Assembly (NCBI GenBank): GCA_022768655.1
Contig: JALEQD010000045.1
Coordinates: 1-37,146 of the forward strand
Source: Anaeroplasma sp.
Lineage (GTDB): Bacteria; Bacillota_I; Bacilli_A; Acholeplasmatales; Anaeroplasmataceae
Direction of reading: 5' to 3'
DNA: 37,146 bases
This document shows, one piece after another, positions 22,468 through 31,098 of this stretch. Numbering within the stretch: the first letter of the stretch is position 1; every line of letters begins with the position of its first letter. Both the position numbers and the translations under genes were made by a program. The notes beneath the pieces were generated by a model that was given only the letters and a program-made list of their open reading frames with translations, did not search any database and was not told where the DNA came from.

Positions 22468-23529
22468 TTAAAGAATAGTTCTAATAATTAAATAAACAAC
22501 AAAGCAAGCATATGTTGCTAATAAGCATATTCCTGTTTTTTTACCTATCTTTCCAGTTTTAGCAACAATAAATACACCAATTGTTGAAGCAAGCATCACT
22601 AATAATTCTATAAATAATTGTCCATTTGTTGTTCCTAATGGACTGATTACTGCTGAAATACCTAAAACAAATATAGTATTAAAGATATTTGAACCAATAA
22701 CATTTCCTAATGCAAGCTCATTTTGACCCTTTTTAGCCGCAACAATACTTGTTACTAACTCAGGTAAAGATGTTCCAACAGCAACAATTGTAAGACCTAC
22801 CAATGCTTCAACCATTGCTCTATCTAAGCCAATTGATATTGCAGCATTTACAGCAATATGCTGTGCACCATAAACAACAAATTCTCCACCTACTGCAATT
22901 CCAGCTGCGCCGATTATAGTAAGAATTATTGCCTTCCACATTGGCATATCATTAATTTCTTCTACTTCATCTTGATCCTCAGGATGCTTTTTTGCATTAT
23001 AGATTAAAAAACCAATATATAATGGAATAAATAATACAAAAATAATTCCTTCCCATCTAGTAATTCCAAATGGATATCCTCCAAATGAGAAAAAGCAGCC
23101 CAAAATCACTAATAATGCTGTTATTCCTAAAAGGAATGGATATTCTCTTTTACAAATACTCTTCTTAACTACGATTGGTGTAAATATACATGAAAATCCT
23201 AAAACTAATAAAATATTACAAATATTTGAACCAACGACATTACCAATTGCTATTTCAGCAGTTGTGCCATCTTTTAATGCAGAAATAGCATTTGATACAG
23301 AAACAGCAAGCTCAGGACAGCTAGTTCCTATTGCTACAATTGTAAGTCCAATAATCAATGGTGATATGTGTAGTTTTTTTGCTATAGCACTAGCAGAATC
23401 AACAAAAATATCACAGAATTTAACCAAGAAATAAATACCTAAAACTAAGAAGAAAATAAAAACAATATATTGCCATCCTCCCCATGTACTAATTCCTTGA
23501 TCTAGTAAATCAAATAATCCATCTAACAT
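22468..23529 (-). CDS. CaCA-family cation antiporter (YrbG-like), probably Mn2+ or Ca2+ exporter
   Basis: A 353-residue membrane protein with about ten spans. It has the two alpha-repeats of the Ca2+/cation antiporter superfamily: GLTIVAIGTSCPELAVSV with GNVVGSNICNILLVLG (first half), and GLTIVAVGTSLPELVTSI with GNVIGSNIFNTIFVLG (second half). These carry the glutamates and asparagines that bind cation. The central loop is acidic (EDQDEVEEIND). YrbG-type proteins are usually called Na+/Ca2+ exchangers, but the manganese riboswitch in front and mntP 16 nt behind argue for a part in Mn2+ export. GGAGG precedes the ATG. Confidence 0.92.
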   Translation of the reverse strand: MLDGLFDLLDQGISTWGGWQYIVFIFFLVLGIYFLVKFCDIFVDSASAIAKKLHISPLIIGLTIVAIGTSCPELAVSVSNAISALKDGTTAEIAIGNVVGSNICNILLVLGFSCIFTPIVVKKSICKREYPFLLGITALLVILGCFFSFGGYPFGITRWEGIIFVLFIPLYIGFLIYNAKKHPEDQDEVEEINDMPMWKAIILTIIGAAGIAVGGEFVVYGAQHIAVNAAISIGLDRAMVEALVGLTIVAVGTSLPELVTSIVAAKKGQNELALGNVIGSNIFNTIFVLGISAVISPLGTTNGQLFIELLVMLASTIGVFIVAKTGKIGKKTGICLLATYACFVVYLIIRTIL

Positions 23530-23540
23530 ATTTTTCCTCC

Positions 23541-23670
23541 AAAAAATAAAGACCTACACCTATTAATAATATACTAATAAGTGTAAGTCTCGTTTTTTAA
23601 AACTGAACCTGGTATTAAACCATGATGTAGGTCAGCTACTATTAATAGCAAACTACTCCCTTACAAAGAT
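23541..23670 (-). ncRNA. yybP-ykoY manganese riboswitch with terminator platform
   Basis: On the minus strand the conserved AAGGGAGTAG (23662-23653) follows the 5' strand of P1. P1 is TGTAAG (23665-23660) with CTTACA (23586-23581 region). The expression platform is an intrinsic terminator: the strand containing AGACTTACACTTATTA (23590-23575) pairs with TAATAGGTGTAGGTCT (23566-23551), then TTTATTTTTT. The terminator uses the 3' strand of P1, so Mn2+-stabilised P1 would prevent termination (an ON switch). GACCTACA inside the aptamer (about 23633-23626) can also pair with the terminator's TGTAGGTC. Class identity rests on the GGGAGTA element, the P1/terminator overlap and the two transporter genes downstream. 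Confidence 0.88.
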
Positions 23671-23683
23671 TAAGTTCTTTTTA

Positions 23684-23712
23684 AATATATCACAGCACTA
23701 TCAAAATATCAA
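23684..23712 (-). promoter_or_regulatory. Promoter of the manganese operon
   Basis: TTGATA (23712-23707), 17-nt spacer, TATATT (23689-23684) on the minus strand, just upstream of the riboswitch. Confidence 0.7.
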
Positions 23713-23721
23713 GATGTAATT

Positions 23722-25488
23722 TTATCTTTCTTCAAACTGTAATTGATATAATTTATAATAATATCCTTTATTTTTCAATAATTCCTGATGATTTCCTCTT
23801 TCTATTATTTCACCATGCTGTAAACAAATGATAATATCCGCATGCTGAATAGTAGATAATCTGTGTGCTACAACTAGCATTGTTCCTATATTTTTTATTT
23901 TTTCAAGAGATTCTTGAATTAAAACCTCAGTTTCAGTATCAATATTAGCTGTTGCCTCATCTAATATTAATATTTGAGGCTTATGTAATACTGTTCTAGC
24001 AAATGAAAGAAGCTGTCTTTGACCTTGAGAAAAATTTTCACCACGCTCAATCACTTCTTCATTTATACCCTTTTCAAGCTTATTAATAAATGAATCAGCA
24101 TTTACATATTTACAAACTTCTAAAACATCATCATCACTATAGCTATCATCATTTAAAGCAATGTTTGATTTAATTGTTCCAGAAAAAAGGAAAACATCCT
24201 GAAGCATTTGCCCAATAGCGTTTCTTAATGAGTCGATTTTAATATTAGATATATCAATATCATCAATTAATATTTGTCCCTTTTGTATTTCATAATTTCT
24301 TACAATCAGTCCAAGTATTGTTGTTTTTCCTGCACCAGTTGCACCAACGAATGCTGCAGTTTGCTTAGGCTCAATAACAAAAGAAACATCCTTTAAAATC
24401 CATTCGTTTGGCTTATAAGCAAACCAAACATTTCTAAATTCAATTTTTCCTTCAAAATGATCAATTTCAATGGCATCTTTTTTATCTCTAACCTCAGGCT
24501 CTACATCTAAAAGATTAAATAATCTTTCTGATGCAGTTAATGCTTTTTGCAAATTATTTAATTGATCAGCAAGATTTTGAATAGGGTTAAAGAATTTAGA
24601 TAGATATAAATAAAATGCTACAATGTCTCCAGCAGGAAGTCCAATTTTTATACCCATATATAATATTACAGCGATAGAGGCAGTATATAATAATGTAATA
24701 AATGGTCGATAAATACCAAATGCTACTACCACCTTATATCTTGCTTTTCTTAATGCCTCATTCTTCTCAATAAATTCGTATTCCTTATACTTTTCTTGAT
24801 TAAATATTTGAGTTAGCTTCATTCCTGATAAATTCTCATTTAAATACGTATTTAAATCAGAAATATATTTTCTTTCATTACGAAATATTTTTCCTACAAT
24901 CTTACCAAATACAAATGATGTCACAAATACTATAGCTACAAATATTGAAAGTATTAATGCTAAAACAGGTGAAAGGAATATCATGATAGCATATACTCCA
25001 ACAACAGTTAAAACATTTCTTATGATATTAACTAAAACATTTGTAAACAAATCAGACATTGATTGTGTATAGGATGCTACACGTGTTACAAGTGAACCAA
25101 CTGGCATTTCATCAAATTGATTTTGACTCATATTTTCTATATGGACAAAAACCTGCATACGTAAATTGTATATAATATTTTGACCAGCATGCTGTAAAAG
25201 CATTGATTCAAAATATAAAAATACTTGATTAATAAGGCATATTGCTAAATATGAAACAGAAAGAATAACAATATAATTTATATCACTTCTTGTCATAGTT
25301 TCTGATAATGTATTAGTTATTTGTCCTAAAAATAAAGGTAAAATAACATCAAGTCCAACATTAATAAGTATCATTAGCCCAGCTAATAGAAATTTAACCC
25401 ATTCTGGCTTTAGGTAAGTTAATGTTCTACAAAATAATACTTTAAAAGGAAGCTTTTTATCTCCTTTTAGCTTTTCTAATTCTTCCAT
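23722..25488 (-). CDS. ABC exporter half-transporter, catalytic subunit (second heterodimer)
   Basis: A 588-residue ABC exporter subunit: six spans, then an ATPase with Walker A GATGAGKTT (near residue 375), an unusual signature FSQGQRQ, and Walker B ILILDEATANID with the catalytic glutamate. VVAHRLST holds the switch histidine. As in the first pair, the intact Walker B and non-consensus signature mark this as the canonical half. Its ATG overlaps the upstream gene's stop by one base (TAATG), indicating coupling. Most similar in style to BmrC/LmrC- or YheH-type multidrug exporters; the substrate is unknown. Confidence 0.92.
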   Translation of the reverse strand: MEELEKLKGDKKLPFKVLFCRTLTYLKPEWVKFLLAGLMILINVGLDVILPLFLGQITNTLSETMTRSDINYIVILSVSYLAICLINQVFLYFESMLLQHAGQNIIYNLRMQVFVHIENMSQNQFDEMPVGSLVTRVASYTQSMSDLFTNVLVNIIRNVLTVVGVYAIMIFLSPVLALILSIFVAIVFVTSFVFGKIVGKIFRNERKYISDLNTYLNENLSGMKLTQIFNQEKYKEYEFIEKNEALRKARYKVVVAFGIYRPFITLLYTASIAVILYMGIKIGLPAGDIVAFYLYLSKFFNPIQNLADQLNNLQKALTASERLFNLLDVEPEVRDKKDAIEIDHFEGKIEFRNVWFAYKPNEWILKDVSFVIEPKQTAAFVGATGAGKTTILGLIVRNYEIQKGQILIDDIDISNIKIDSLRNAIGQMLQDVFLFSGTIKSNIALNDDSYSDDDVLEVCKYVNADSFINKLEKGINEEVIERGENFSQGQRQLLSFARTVLHKPQILILDEATANIDTETEVLIQESLEKIKNIGTMLVVAHRLSTIQHADIIICLQHGEIIERGNHQELLKNKGYYYKLYQLQFEER

Positions 25489-27281
25489 TATTTTATTCCT
25501 CCTTCCACTTCTTTTTCAAGTTCCTGAAGAAATACCATTTTTTGGTATGTAGGAGAAATCTTTAATAGGTTATCGTGTGTATCAAATGCCTCTACACGTC
25601 CTTCGTTAAGTACAAGAATTCTAGACATATGCTGAACTGTCGATACACGAGAAGCAATAACAATAGTAGTTTTTCCATTACGATATTCTTTTATATTTTT
25701 CAAAATATTTTCCTCAGTTTTTACATCTACTGCAGAAACTGAATCATCCATTATCATTATTGGTGCTTCCTTAGCATATGCACGTGCAATTGAAATTCTT
25801 TGCTTCTGTCCACCGGAAAGTGTAACTCCACGTTCACCTGATACAGTATCATAGCCATTTCTAAAGCCATTGATATTATCATCAACATCAGCAAATCTTG
25901 CTGCATTTTGAATTCTTGAAAAATCAAGATCATGATTAGAAAATGCAATATTGTTTTTTATTTTATCTGAGAATAAGAAATTATCCTGTGGTACATAACC
26001 AATACAATTTCTTATAGATTGAATATCACATTCCATAATATCATTTCCATCAATAAAGATTGTTCCTTTTTCTATATTATATAAACGTAATAAGGAATTA
26101 ACTAAGGTAGTTTTACCTGAACCAATCTTTCCTACAATTCCAATTGTTTCTCCAGCATTAATTACAAAAGAAACATTTTCTAATGAATGATTCTTACTTC
26201 CAGGATAGCTAAAGCTATAATTCTTAAATTCTATTTTACCTAAAACATCTGTAAGTACATGAGCATTTTCAGGATTATGAATTTCTTCATCCTGATTTAA
26301 AAAGTTTGATACTCTTTTTAAAGATGTTTTAGCTCTTGATCTCATTGAAACAATTTGTCCCATGGCTATCATAGGCCAAATAAGAGTTTCAAAAAAACCT
26401 ATGAATACAACCAAATCACCAGCAGATAAATCAATAGTATGGCCAAATATGACCATAGGATTATTTGTTAATGCCAAGTATGTAAACCAGCTTCCAACTC
26501 CAATAATTATTGCCATTATTGCTGAAATAATAACCTCTATAATAACATCAAATATTACTGAAACCTTAACATATTTAATATTTGTATCCTTATTTTTTCT
26601 TGCGATCTTCGAAAATGCACGGATTTGCTGATTTCCCTTTACAAAAGCTTTTATAACTCTTATTCCTGTAAAGCTTTCCTGTGAAAAATCATATAAATTA
26701 TCAAATTCACGCTGACGCTCTTCCCATTTCATTGACATGAATTTTTCAACTAATGCACCCCAAATGATAATTAATATCATTGGAGAAATACAAATCAAAG
26801 ATAAAACAGGCTCTAATCTTATCATTTTCACAATAACAATAACTGATAAGAAAATAGCATCAACCATCATTATTGTTCCCCATCCAGTAAATTCCTCAAT
26901 TGTTTCTAGGTCGGTAGTAAACCAAGACATTATTGTACCAACCTTATTTTCATGATAATATCTTTGAGATAATCTTTCACTTTTTAAAAACATATCATAT
27001 CTAAGTCCTGCTTCTATATGCTGAGAAGCATAAAAAAGCATAAATCTAAAGCACATACGTCCAAAGCATAAAATTAATGCTACCATCAATACATCTAATA
27101 CAATAGGTTTAATTAAATCAAATGTTACTTTTTCGTTATCCTTTATTATATCAACTATTTTTCCTAAATCTTCAGGAATGTTTAATTGAAAAAAATCAAC
27201 CACAACAACTGCAACAATTCCAACTATTATATAAAATGCATATCTTAAATAATATTTATTTAAATTTTTATTTAAAAGCAT
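25488..27281 (-). CDS. ABC exporter half-transporter, degenerate-site subunit (second heterodimer)
   Basis: A 597-residue ABC exporter subunit beginning MLLNKNLNKYYLRYAF. The ATG at 27279-27281 has GGAGGGG upstream; a longer reading starting at 27335 would run through the terminator hairpin and is rejected. Six spans precede an ATPase with Walker A GKIGSGKTT, a perfect LSGGQKQR signature and Walker B IMIMDDSVSAVD (aspartate for the catalytic glutamate); the switch position reads IASRVST, serine replacing histidine, so this site is doubly degenerate. It is the first gene of the pair and lies behind an attenuator-like hairpin. Confidence 0.92.
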   Translation of the reverse strand: MLLNKNLNKYYLRYAFYIIVGIVAVVVVDFFQLNIPEDLGKIVDIIKDNEKVTFDLIKPIVLDVLMVALILCFGRMCFRFMLFYASQHIEAGLRYDMFLKSERLSQRYYHENKVGTIMSWFTTDLETIEEFTGWGTIMMVDAIFLSVIVIVKMIRLEPVLSLICISPMILIIIWGALVEKFMSMKWEERQREFDNLYDFSQESFTGIRVIKAFVKGNQQIRAFSKIARKNKDTNIKYVKVSVIFDVIIEVIISAIMAIIIGVGSWFTYLALTNNPMVIFGHTIDLSAGDLVVFIGFFETLIWPMIAMGQIVSMRSRAKTSLKRVSNFLNQDEEIHNPENAHVLTDVLGKIEFKNYSFSYPGSKNHSLENVSFVINAGETIGIVGKIGSGKTTLVNSLLRLYNIEKGTIFIDGNDIMECDIQSIRNCIGYVPQDNFLFSDKIKNNIAFSNHDLDFSRIQNAARFADVDDNINGFRNGYDTVSGERGVTLSGGQKQRISIARAYAKEAPIMIMDDSVSAVDVKTEENILKNIKEYRNGKTTIVIASRVSTVQHMSRILVLNEGRVEAFDTHDNLLKISPTYQKMVFLQELEKEVEGGIK

Positions 27282-27296
27282 ATTTCCCCTCCTAAT

Positions 27297-27328
27297 AAAA
27301 AATAAGTCTTTAGCACTGTAAAGACTTA
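27297..27328 (-). terminator. Attenuator-like terminator directly before the ABC exporter ribosome site
   Basis: TAAGTCTTTA pairs perfectly with TAAAGACTTA (27328-27319 with 27312-27303) around a 6-nt loop, then TTTTTT on the minus strand, only a few bases before GGAGGGG. Upstream ACTGTA (27370-27365) can pair with TACAGT (27320-27315) in the hairpin, a possible antiterminator. Confidence 0.7.
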
Positions 27329-27394
27329 AAAACAAAATAAATGTAATTGAAAGTTATCCCATAGTACAGTATCATTCAAACAAATATAAAAAAA

Positions 27395-27436
27395 TTAACG
27401 AACGATTACATATACATGGCAAACACCCTCTTCCAT
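27395..27436 (-). CDS. Possible leader ORF of the second ABC operon (13 codons)
   Basis: An ATG at 27436-27434, 6 nt after the -10 and hence at the predicted transcription start, opens MEEGVCHVYVIVR then stop. It would be translated from a leaderless mRNA. An alternative 3-codon ORF in another frame (MYM, 27417-27406) has a proper GAGGGTG ribosome site. Either could couple translation to the terminator at 27297-27328, in the manner of the BmrB leader in front of bmrCD in B. subtilis. Both are very short, so coding is uncertain. Confidence 0.35.
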   Translation of the reverse strand: MEEGVCHVYVIVR

Positions 27437-27469
27437 GTATAATTATAGTACCATATAAATCAATGTCAA
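27411..27469 (-). promoter_or_regulatory. Promoter and 9-bp palindrome of the second ABC operon
   Basis: TTGACA (27469-27464), 16-nt spacer and TATAAT (27447-27442) form a strong promoter. TATACATGG-N13-CCATGTATA (27411-27419 and 27433-27441) is a perfect 9-bp inverted repeat starting at the -10 edge and covering the start site, typical of a repressor operator; in RNA it would hide the MYM ribosome site. Confidence 0.75.
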
Positions 27470-28720
27470 CTATACTTGTTGTATTTTTTCTATAATATTT
27501 ATAGAATTTATTTCATTTGCTTCATCATAAATAATATAAGCATAATAGCCTTCATTTTCTATACGATTTAAAAGCTTTCCGACCTTTTTTGGAAACTCAT
27601 ATAATGAAACACTATAATCCTTTCTATATTCACTAGCAAATTGCATAGCCTTTACATAATCCCCCTTATAAATAATGGCTAGCTTCTTATTATTTGGAAC
27701 AGTAAAATTACTTTCCTTTAATATTGCATATATTCTTTCAAATCCAATTGAAAAGCCAACTGCCGGAACATTTTCACCAATAAATTTTCCAATCAAATTA
27801 TCATATCTTCCGCCACCACCAACAGTACCACCAAATTTTTTACTTTCGATTTCAAAAACGCAGCCTGTATAATAGCCTTGGCCTCTTACTAATGTAAAAT
27901 CATATACAATATCAAAATCATCCTTTGTTAAAGCTCTTGCACCATTAATTACAGTTATTAGATTATCTAAATATTCATTTTCCTTTAATATTTCTTTAAC
28001 GCGTTCAATTGTAACTGGATTTTTGATGAAATAACATAATTTATCAATAGAATCTAAATTATAGCCTTTAGATACTAATTCATCCTTTACTCCATTAGAA
28101 CCAATTTTATCTAATTTATCAAGAGAAATACATACCTCATCAAGCTCTTCATTTAAAAATCCAAAGCTTGATAATACATTTCTTAAAATTTGTCTATGGT
28201 TAATTCTTATAGCAAAATCACCTATCGGTAATGTTTTTAAAGCTTGACCTGTGGCACAAATAAGTTCAATTTCACATGATGGATTAGAACTGCCAATTAT
28301 ATCAATATCACATTGATAAAATTCTCTATCTCTTCCTCTTTGAGGTCTTTCAGCACGATATACTCTATCAAGCTGAATGAATTTACAAATTTGAGGTAAA
28401 TTAGAACGATTATTAGCATAAAATCTAGTTAGGGGTAAAGTTAAATCATAACGAAGTCCCATATCTGATAATTCATCATATTTCTGTTCTTCAATTGCTT
28501 TATCAAGCTTTTCTCCACGCTTTAATATTTTAAAAATTAACTTTTGGTTTTCTCCACCCTCTTTATTGTCAATATTATTAATATCTTCAATAGCTGGTGT
28601 ATATATACGTTCAAAACCAAAGCTTTTATATACTTTAAGAATTTGACTCATCATATAATCTCTTATTTCTGCATCTCTTGGAATAAAGTCATTCATACCC
28701 TTTAAAGCTTGTTTAATCAT
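27470..28720 (-). CDS. hisS: Histidyl-tRNA synthetase
   Basis: A 416-residue class II synthetase charging tRNA-His. Motif 1 region follows KGMNDFIPRD; motif 2 is FIQLDRVYRAERPQRGRDREFYQCDIDIIG; the histidine-binding segment is LVRGQGYYTGCVFE (the common form is RGLDYYTG); motif 3 is AVGFSIGFERI. An anticodon-binding domain fills the last 90 residues. Because motif 2 and the histidine loop are complete and the C-terminal domain is present, it is a true synthetase and not the HisZ regulatory paralogue. AAGGAGG precedes the ATG, with TATAAT a short way upstream; no T-box is seen. Confidence 0.94.
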   Translation of the reverse strand: MIKQALKGMNDFIPRDAEIRDYMMSQILKVYKSFGFERIYTPAIEDINNIDNKEGGENQKLIFKILKRGEKLDKAIEEQKYDELSDMGLRYDLTLPLTRFYANNRSNLPQICKFIQLDRVYRAERPQRGRDREFYQCDIDIIGSSNPSCEIELICATGQALKTLPIGDFAIRINHRQILRNVLSSFGFLNEELDEVCISLDKLDKIGSNGVKDELVSKGYNLDSIDKLCYFIKNPVTIERVKEILKENEYLDNLITVINGARALTKDDFDIVYDFTLVRGQGYYTGCVFEIESKKFGGTVGGGGRYDNLIGKFIGENVPAVGFSIGFERIYAILKESNFTVPNNKKLAIIYKGDYVKAMQFASEYRKDYSVSLYEFPKKVGKLLNRIENEGYYAYIIYDEANEINSINIIEKIQQV

Positions 28721-28820
28721 TTTTTAACCTCCTTAAGACAATTCTATATAATTATACTATATTTGCTCATAAAAAGAAAGAAAATTATAGTTTATTTAGC
28801 TATACAATAGGCTTACTTTT

Positions 28821-28849
28821 TTGCAAATAATAAAATTGTATGTTATAAT
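28821..28849 (+). promoter_or_regulatory. Promoter of the DUF368-acyltransferase operon
   Basis: TTGCAA (28821-28826), 17-nt spacer and TATAAT (28844-28849), with TG in the extended position (28841-28842). Confidence 0.8.
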
Positions 28850-28903
28850 ATTTTCCGTTATGTTTTTTATTTTATAAAAAAGAAAGGAAATTAGGACTCT
28901 CAT

Positions 28904-30319
28904 ATGAAAAAAAATTTAGTTGTTTTATTAAAGGGTATATTACTAGGTCTTATTTCTATGGGAATCCCAGGATTAAGTGCTTCAACTATTGGTATAATAA
29001 TAGGCATATACCTTATGATGGTAGAATCAATCGCAAATATCTTTAAGGATTTTAAAAAAAATGGTACTTTCTTAGCTTTTTTAATGATAGGCTATGCGAT
29101 AGGAGCAGTTTTAGCTGCATTCACAGTAAATATAATTTTTGAATATTTCCCACTTGTAATGATCATGGCAATTATGGGTATGTTGTTGGGCTCATTACCA
29201 GATATATTTAATTCCTTAAAAGGAAATTGGAAAAAACCATCAAATTGGATTGTATTTTCAATGATTGTTACATTTTTAATTCTATACAGCTACTTAATTG
29301 TTACAAATCAAAGTGTTGAATTTGACAAAAATCCTTCACTAAGTTATTTAATAGTGATGGCATTTATTGGTTTATTTACATCATCAACATTTATAATTCC
29401 TGGAATTGATTTTGCTGTAGTATTTCTTTCACTTGGATTATATTACCCATTTATGAATATGCTAACTGAATTCTTAATGTTTTCATCACCAGATTATTTA
29501 ACAAATTTAATAGCTAATGTCAAAATATTAGGCTTTTATTTGATTGGTTACTTATTGGGAATATTCTTATTCTCAAAATTAATAAAGTTTCTTTCTAAAA
29601 AATATGAATCTGAAACAAATTTTGCGAGTGCCGCCTTTGTTGTTGCTGCTCCAGCAGTTGTAGTAAAAAGCTGTATAATTAATAACGCAGGCTTCTATGT
29701 TACAATCCCACAATTCTTTGTTGGTGGTTTTATCGCAATATTATCATTTTTAGCAATGGTAATAATAACAATTTTAAGCCGTACTCATGCATTAAGATAT
29801 TATTATACTTCTTTACATATATCTAAAATAAAAAAATTTAAAAATGCAATAAAAAATGAAGAGGATAATTCAATAATAAATTATATGAATTGGATTTTAG
29901 AGGATGGTAAAATTAATTTTTCAGCTAATGAATTTGTTTTTGACACAAATAAAAAATATTTAATTTGCGCAAATAAAAATGGAAATTTTGATATGTTCGC
30001 TATAATTAAGGCAACAAATTCAAAGATCTCATATGATCATAATTATTTCGGAAAAAATATGCTCGAATGCTTAAAGGATGATAATTCTAATATAAGGGTT
30101 ACCTTTACTGAGGATAATGATTATGCTCAAAAAATTAAAGAATGCTATTTAAATGGATATGAAATAGTTCCTGCCTTCATTGATTGTAAAAATGTTTACG
30201 ATAAGAATTCATTGAAGCAGGTAGATGCATCAATAGATTTTAAGACTTCATTAACTCTAAAAAATGAAGAATTTAATGATGAAATTATTAATAAGATAAA
30301 TTACGCAATAATTATGTAA
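28904..30319 (+). CDS. DUF368 / PopT-family polyprenyl-phosphate transporter with extra C-terminal domain
   Basis: A 471-residue membrane protein. Residues 1 to about 300 form the DUF368 domain with about eight spans; the family signature regions LLKGILLGLISMGIPGLSASTIGIIIG and, in the second half, FIGLFTSSTFIIPGIDFAVVFLSLGLYYP are both present. DUF368 proteins (PopT) have been shown to return undecaprenyl phosphate across the membrane for reuse in wall synthesis. Family members are usually near 300 residues; here about 165 extra residues follow, soluble and charged, of unknown fold. The ribosome site is weak (AGGA about 9 nt before ATG). It is followed 20 nt later by an acyltransferase gene. 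Confidence 0.85.
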   Translation: MKKNLVVLLKGILLGLISMGIPGLSASTIGIIIGIYLMMVESIANIFKDFKKNGTFLAFLMIGYAIGAVLAAFTVNIIFEYFPLVMIMAIMGMLLGSLPDIFNSLKGNWKKPSNWIVFSMIVTFLILYSYLIVTNQSVEFDKNPSLSYLIVMAFIGLFTSSTFIIPGIDFAVVFLSLGLYYPFMNMLTEFLMFSSPDYLTNLIANVKILGFYLIGYLLGIFLFSKLIKFLSKKYESETNFASAAFVVAAPAVVVKSCIINNAGFYVTIPQFFVGGFIAILSFLAMVIITILSRTHALRYYYTSLHISKIKKFKNAIKNEEDNSIINYMNWILEDGKINFSANEFVFDTNKKYLICANKNGNFDMFAIIKATNSKISYDHNYFGKNMLECLKDDNSNIRVTFTEDNDYAQKIKECYLNGYEIVPAFIDCKNVYDKNSLKQVDASIDFKTSLTLKNEEFNDEIINKINYAIIM

Positions 30320-30339
30320 TAAAGGATCGGAGTAAAAGA

Positions 30340-31071
30340 ATGAATAGACTTGCAAAAATATTTTTAAAGCACCCAATTAAAACAATTAGATTAAATTCTA
30401 ATTTAAAAAAGATAGCCAAAAAAAATACTATGCCATTTGAAGAAAGATATAAATATATGCGCGATTTTATTGATCTATATCATAATGCTGGCAATATTGT
30501 TGTTAAAACATATGGCTTAGAAAATATTCCAAAGGATATGGATGGTGGTTTATTAATGTCAAATCATCAAGGAAAATCAGACGCAATGGCTATTTTTAAG
30601 GCCTTACCAGATTTTCCTACTTCTTTTATAATTAACGATGAAAGAAGTCATATGTATTTGATGGAAAGCATTTGTAATGCCTTTGGAGCAAAAAGAATTA
30701 ATTTCAATGACTTAAAAAGTCAATTGAGAGTATATAATGAAATGGCAGATGAAATAGTAGGTGGAAAAAGATTTATTGTATTTCCTGAAGCTAAATATAC
30801 TGACAATAAAAATAATTTGCAAGAATTCTTTACTCCTTGCTTTGTCCCTGCAATAAAATCAAAAACATATGTTATTCCTATTTGCTTATACGATACATAT
30901 AAAGTATTAACTGAACCAGGCTCAAAGCCTGTTTATTGTGAGGTTCATTTTCTAAAGCCTATTACTCCAGATGAGGTTGCAAAGCTTAATAAAAAGGAAT
31001 TATGTGATTTAGTGAAAAATAGAATTCAAGAAAAACTAGATGAAATAAAAAAGACAAAAGGAGAAAAATAA
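30340..31071 (+). CDS. PlsC-type 1-acylglycerol-3-phosphate acyltransferase
   Basis: A 243-residue acyltransferase of the PlsC/AGPAT family. Motif I is NHQGKSD (the HxxxxD catalytic pair); motif III reads FPEAKYT in place of the usual FPEGTRS; the segment YVIPICLY corresponds to motif IV. Such enzymes acylate lysophosphatidate to phosphatidate, or related glycerol lipids. There is no clear N-terminal membrane anchor, though residues 1-20 are basic and may associate with the membrane. GGAG precedes the ATG. The 20-nt gap from the DUF368 gene suggests a shared transcript devoted to envelope lipids. Confidence 0.85.
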   Translation: MNRLAKIFLKHPIKTIRLNSNLKKIAKKNTMPFEERYKYMRDFIDLYHNAGNIVVKTYGLENIPKDMDGGLLMSNHQGKSDAMAIFKALPDFPTSFIINDERSHMYLMESICNAFGAKRINFNDLKSQLRVYNEMADEIVGGKRFIVFPEAKYTDNKNNLQEFFTPCFVPAIKSKTYVIPICLYDTYKVLTEPGSKPVYCEVHFLKPITPDEVAKLNKKELCDLVKNRIQEKLDEIKKTKGEK

Positions 31072-31093
31072 AATGGTTCAATTGAACCATTTT
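31070..31093. terminator. Bidirectional terminator between plsC-like and rubrerythrin genes
   Basis: AAAATGGTTCA pairs with TGAACCATTTT (31070-31080 with 31083-31093); followed by ATTTTTT on the plus strand and T-rich DNA on the minus strand. It serves two convergent genes. Confidence 0.9.
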
Positions 31094-31098
31094 ATTTT

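Noticed and set aside
27282-27335. Longer N-terminus for the second ABC subunit
   Set aside because: It would be translated through the terminator hairpin, and GGAGGGG lies directly before the ATG at 27281.
28721-28760. T-box riboswitch upstream of hisS
   Set aside because: The leader is only about 40 nt with a promoter -10 within it; there is no room for a T-box.
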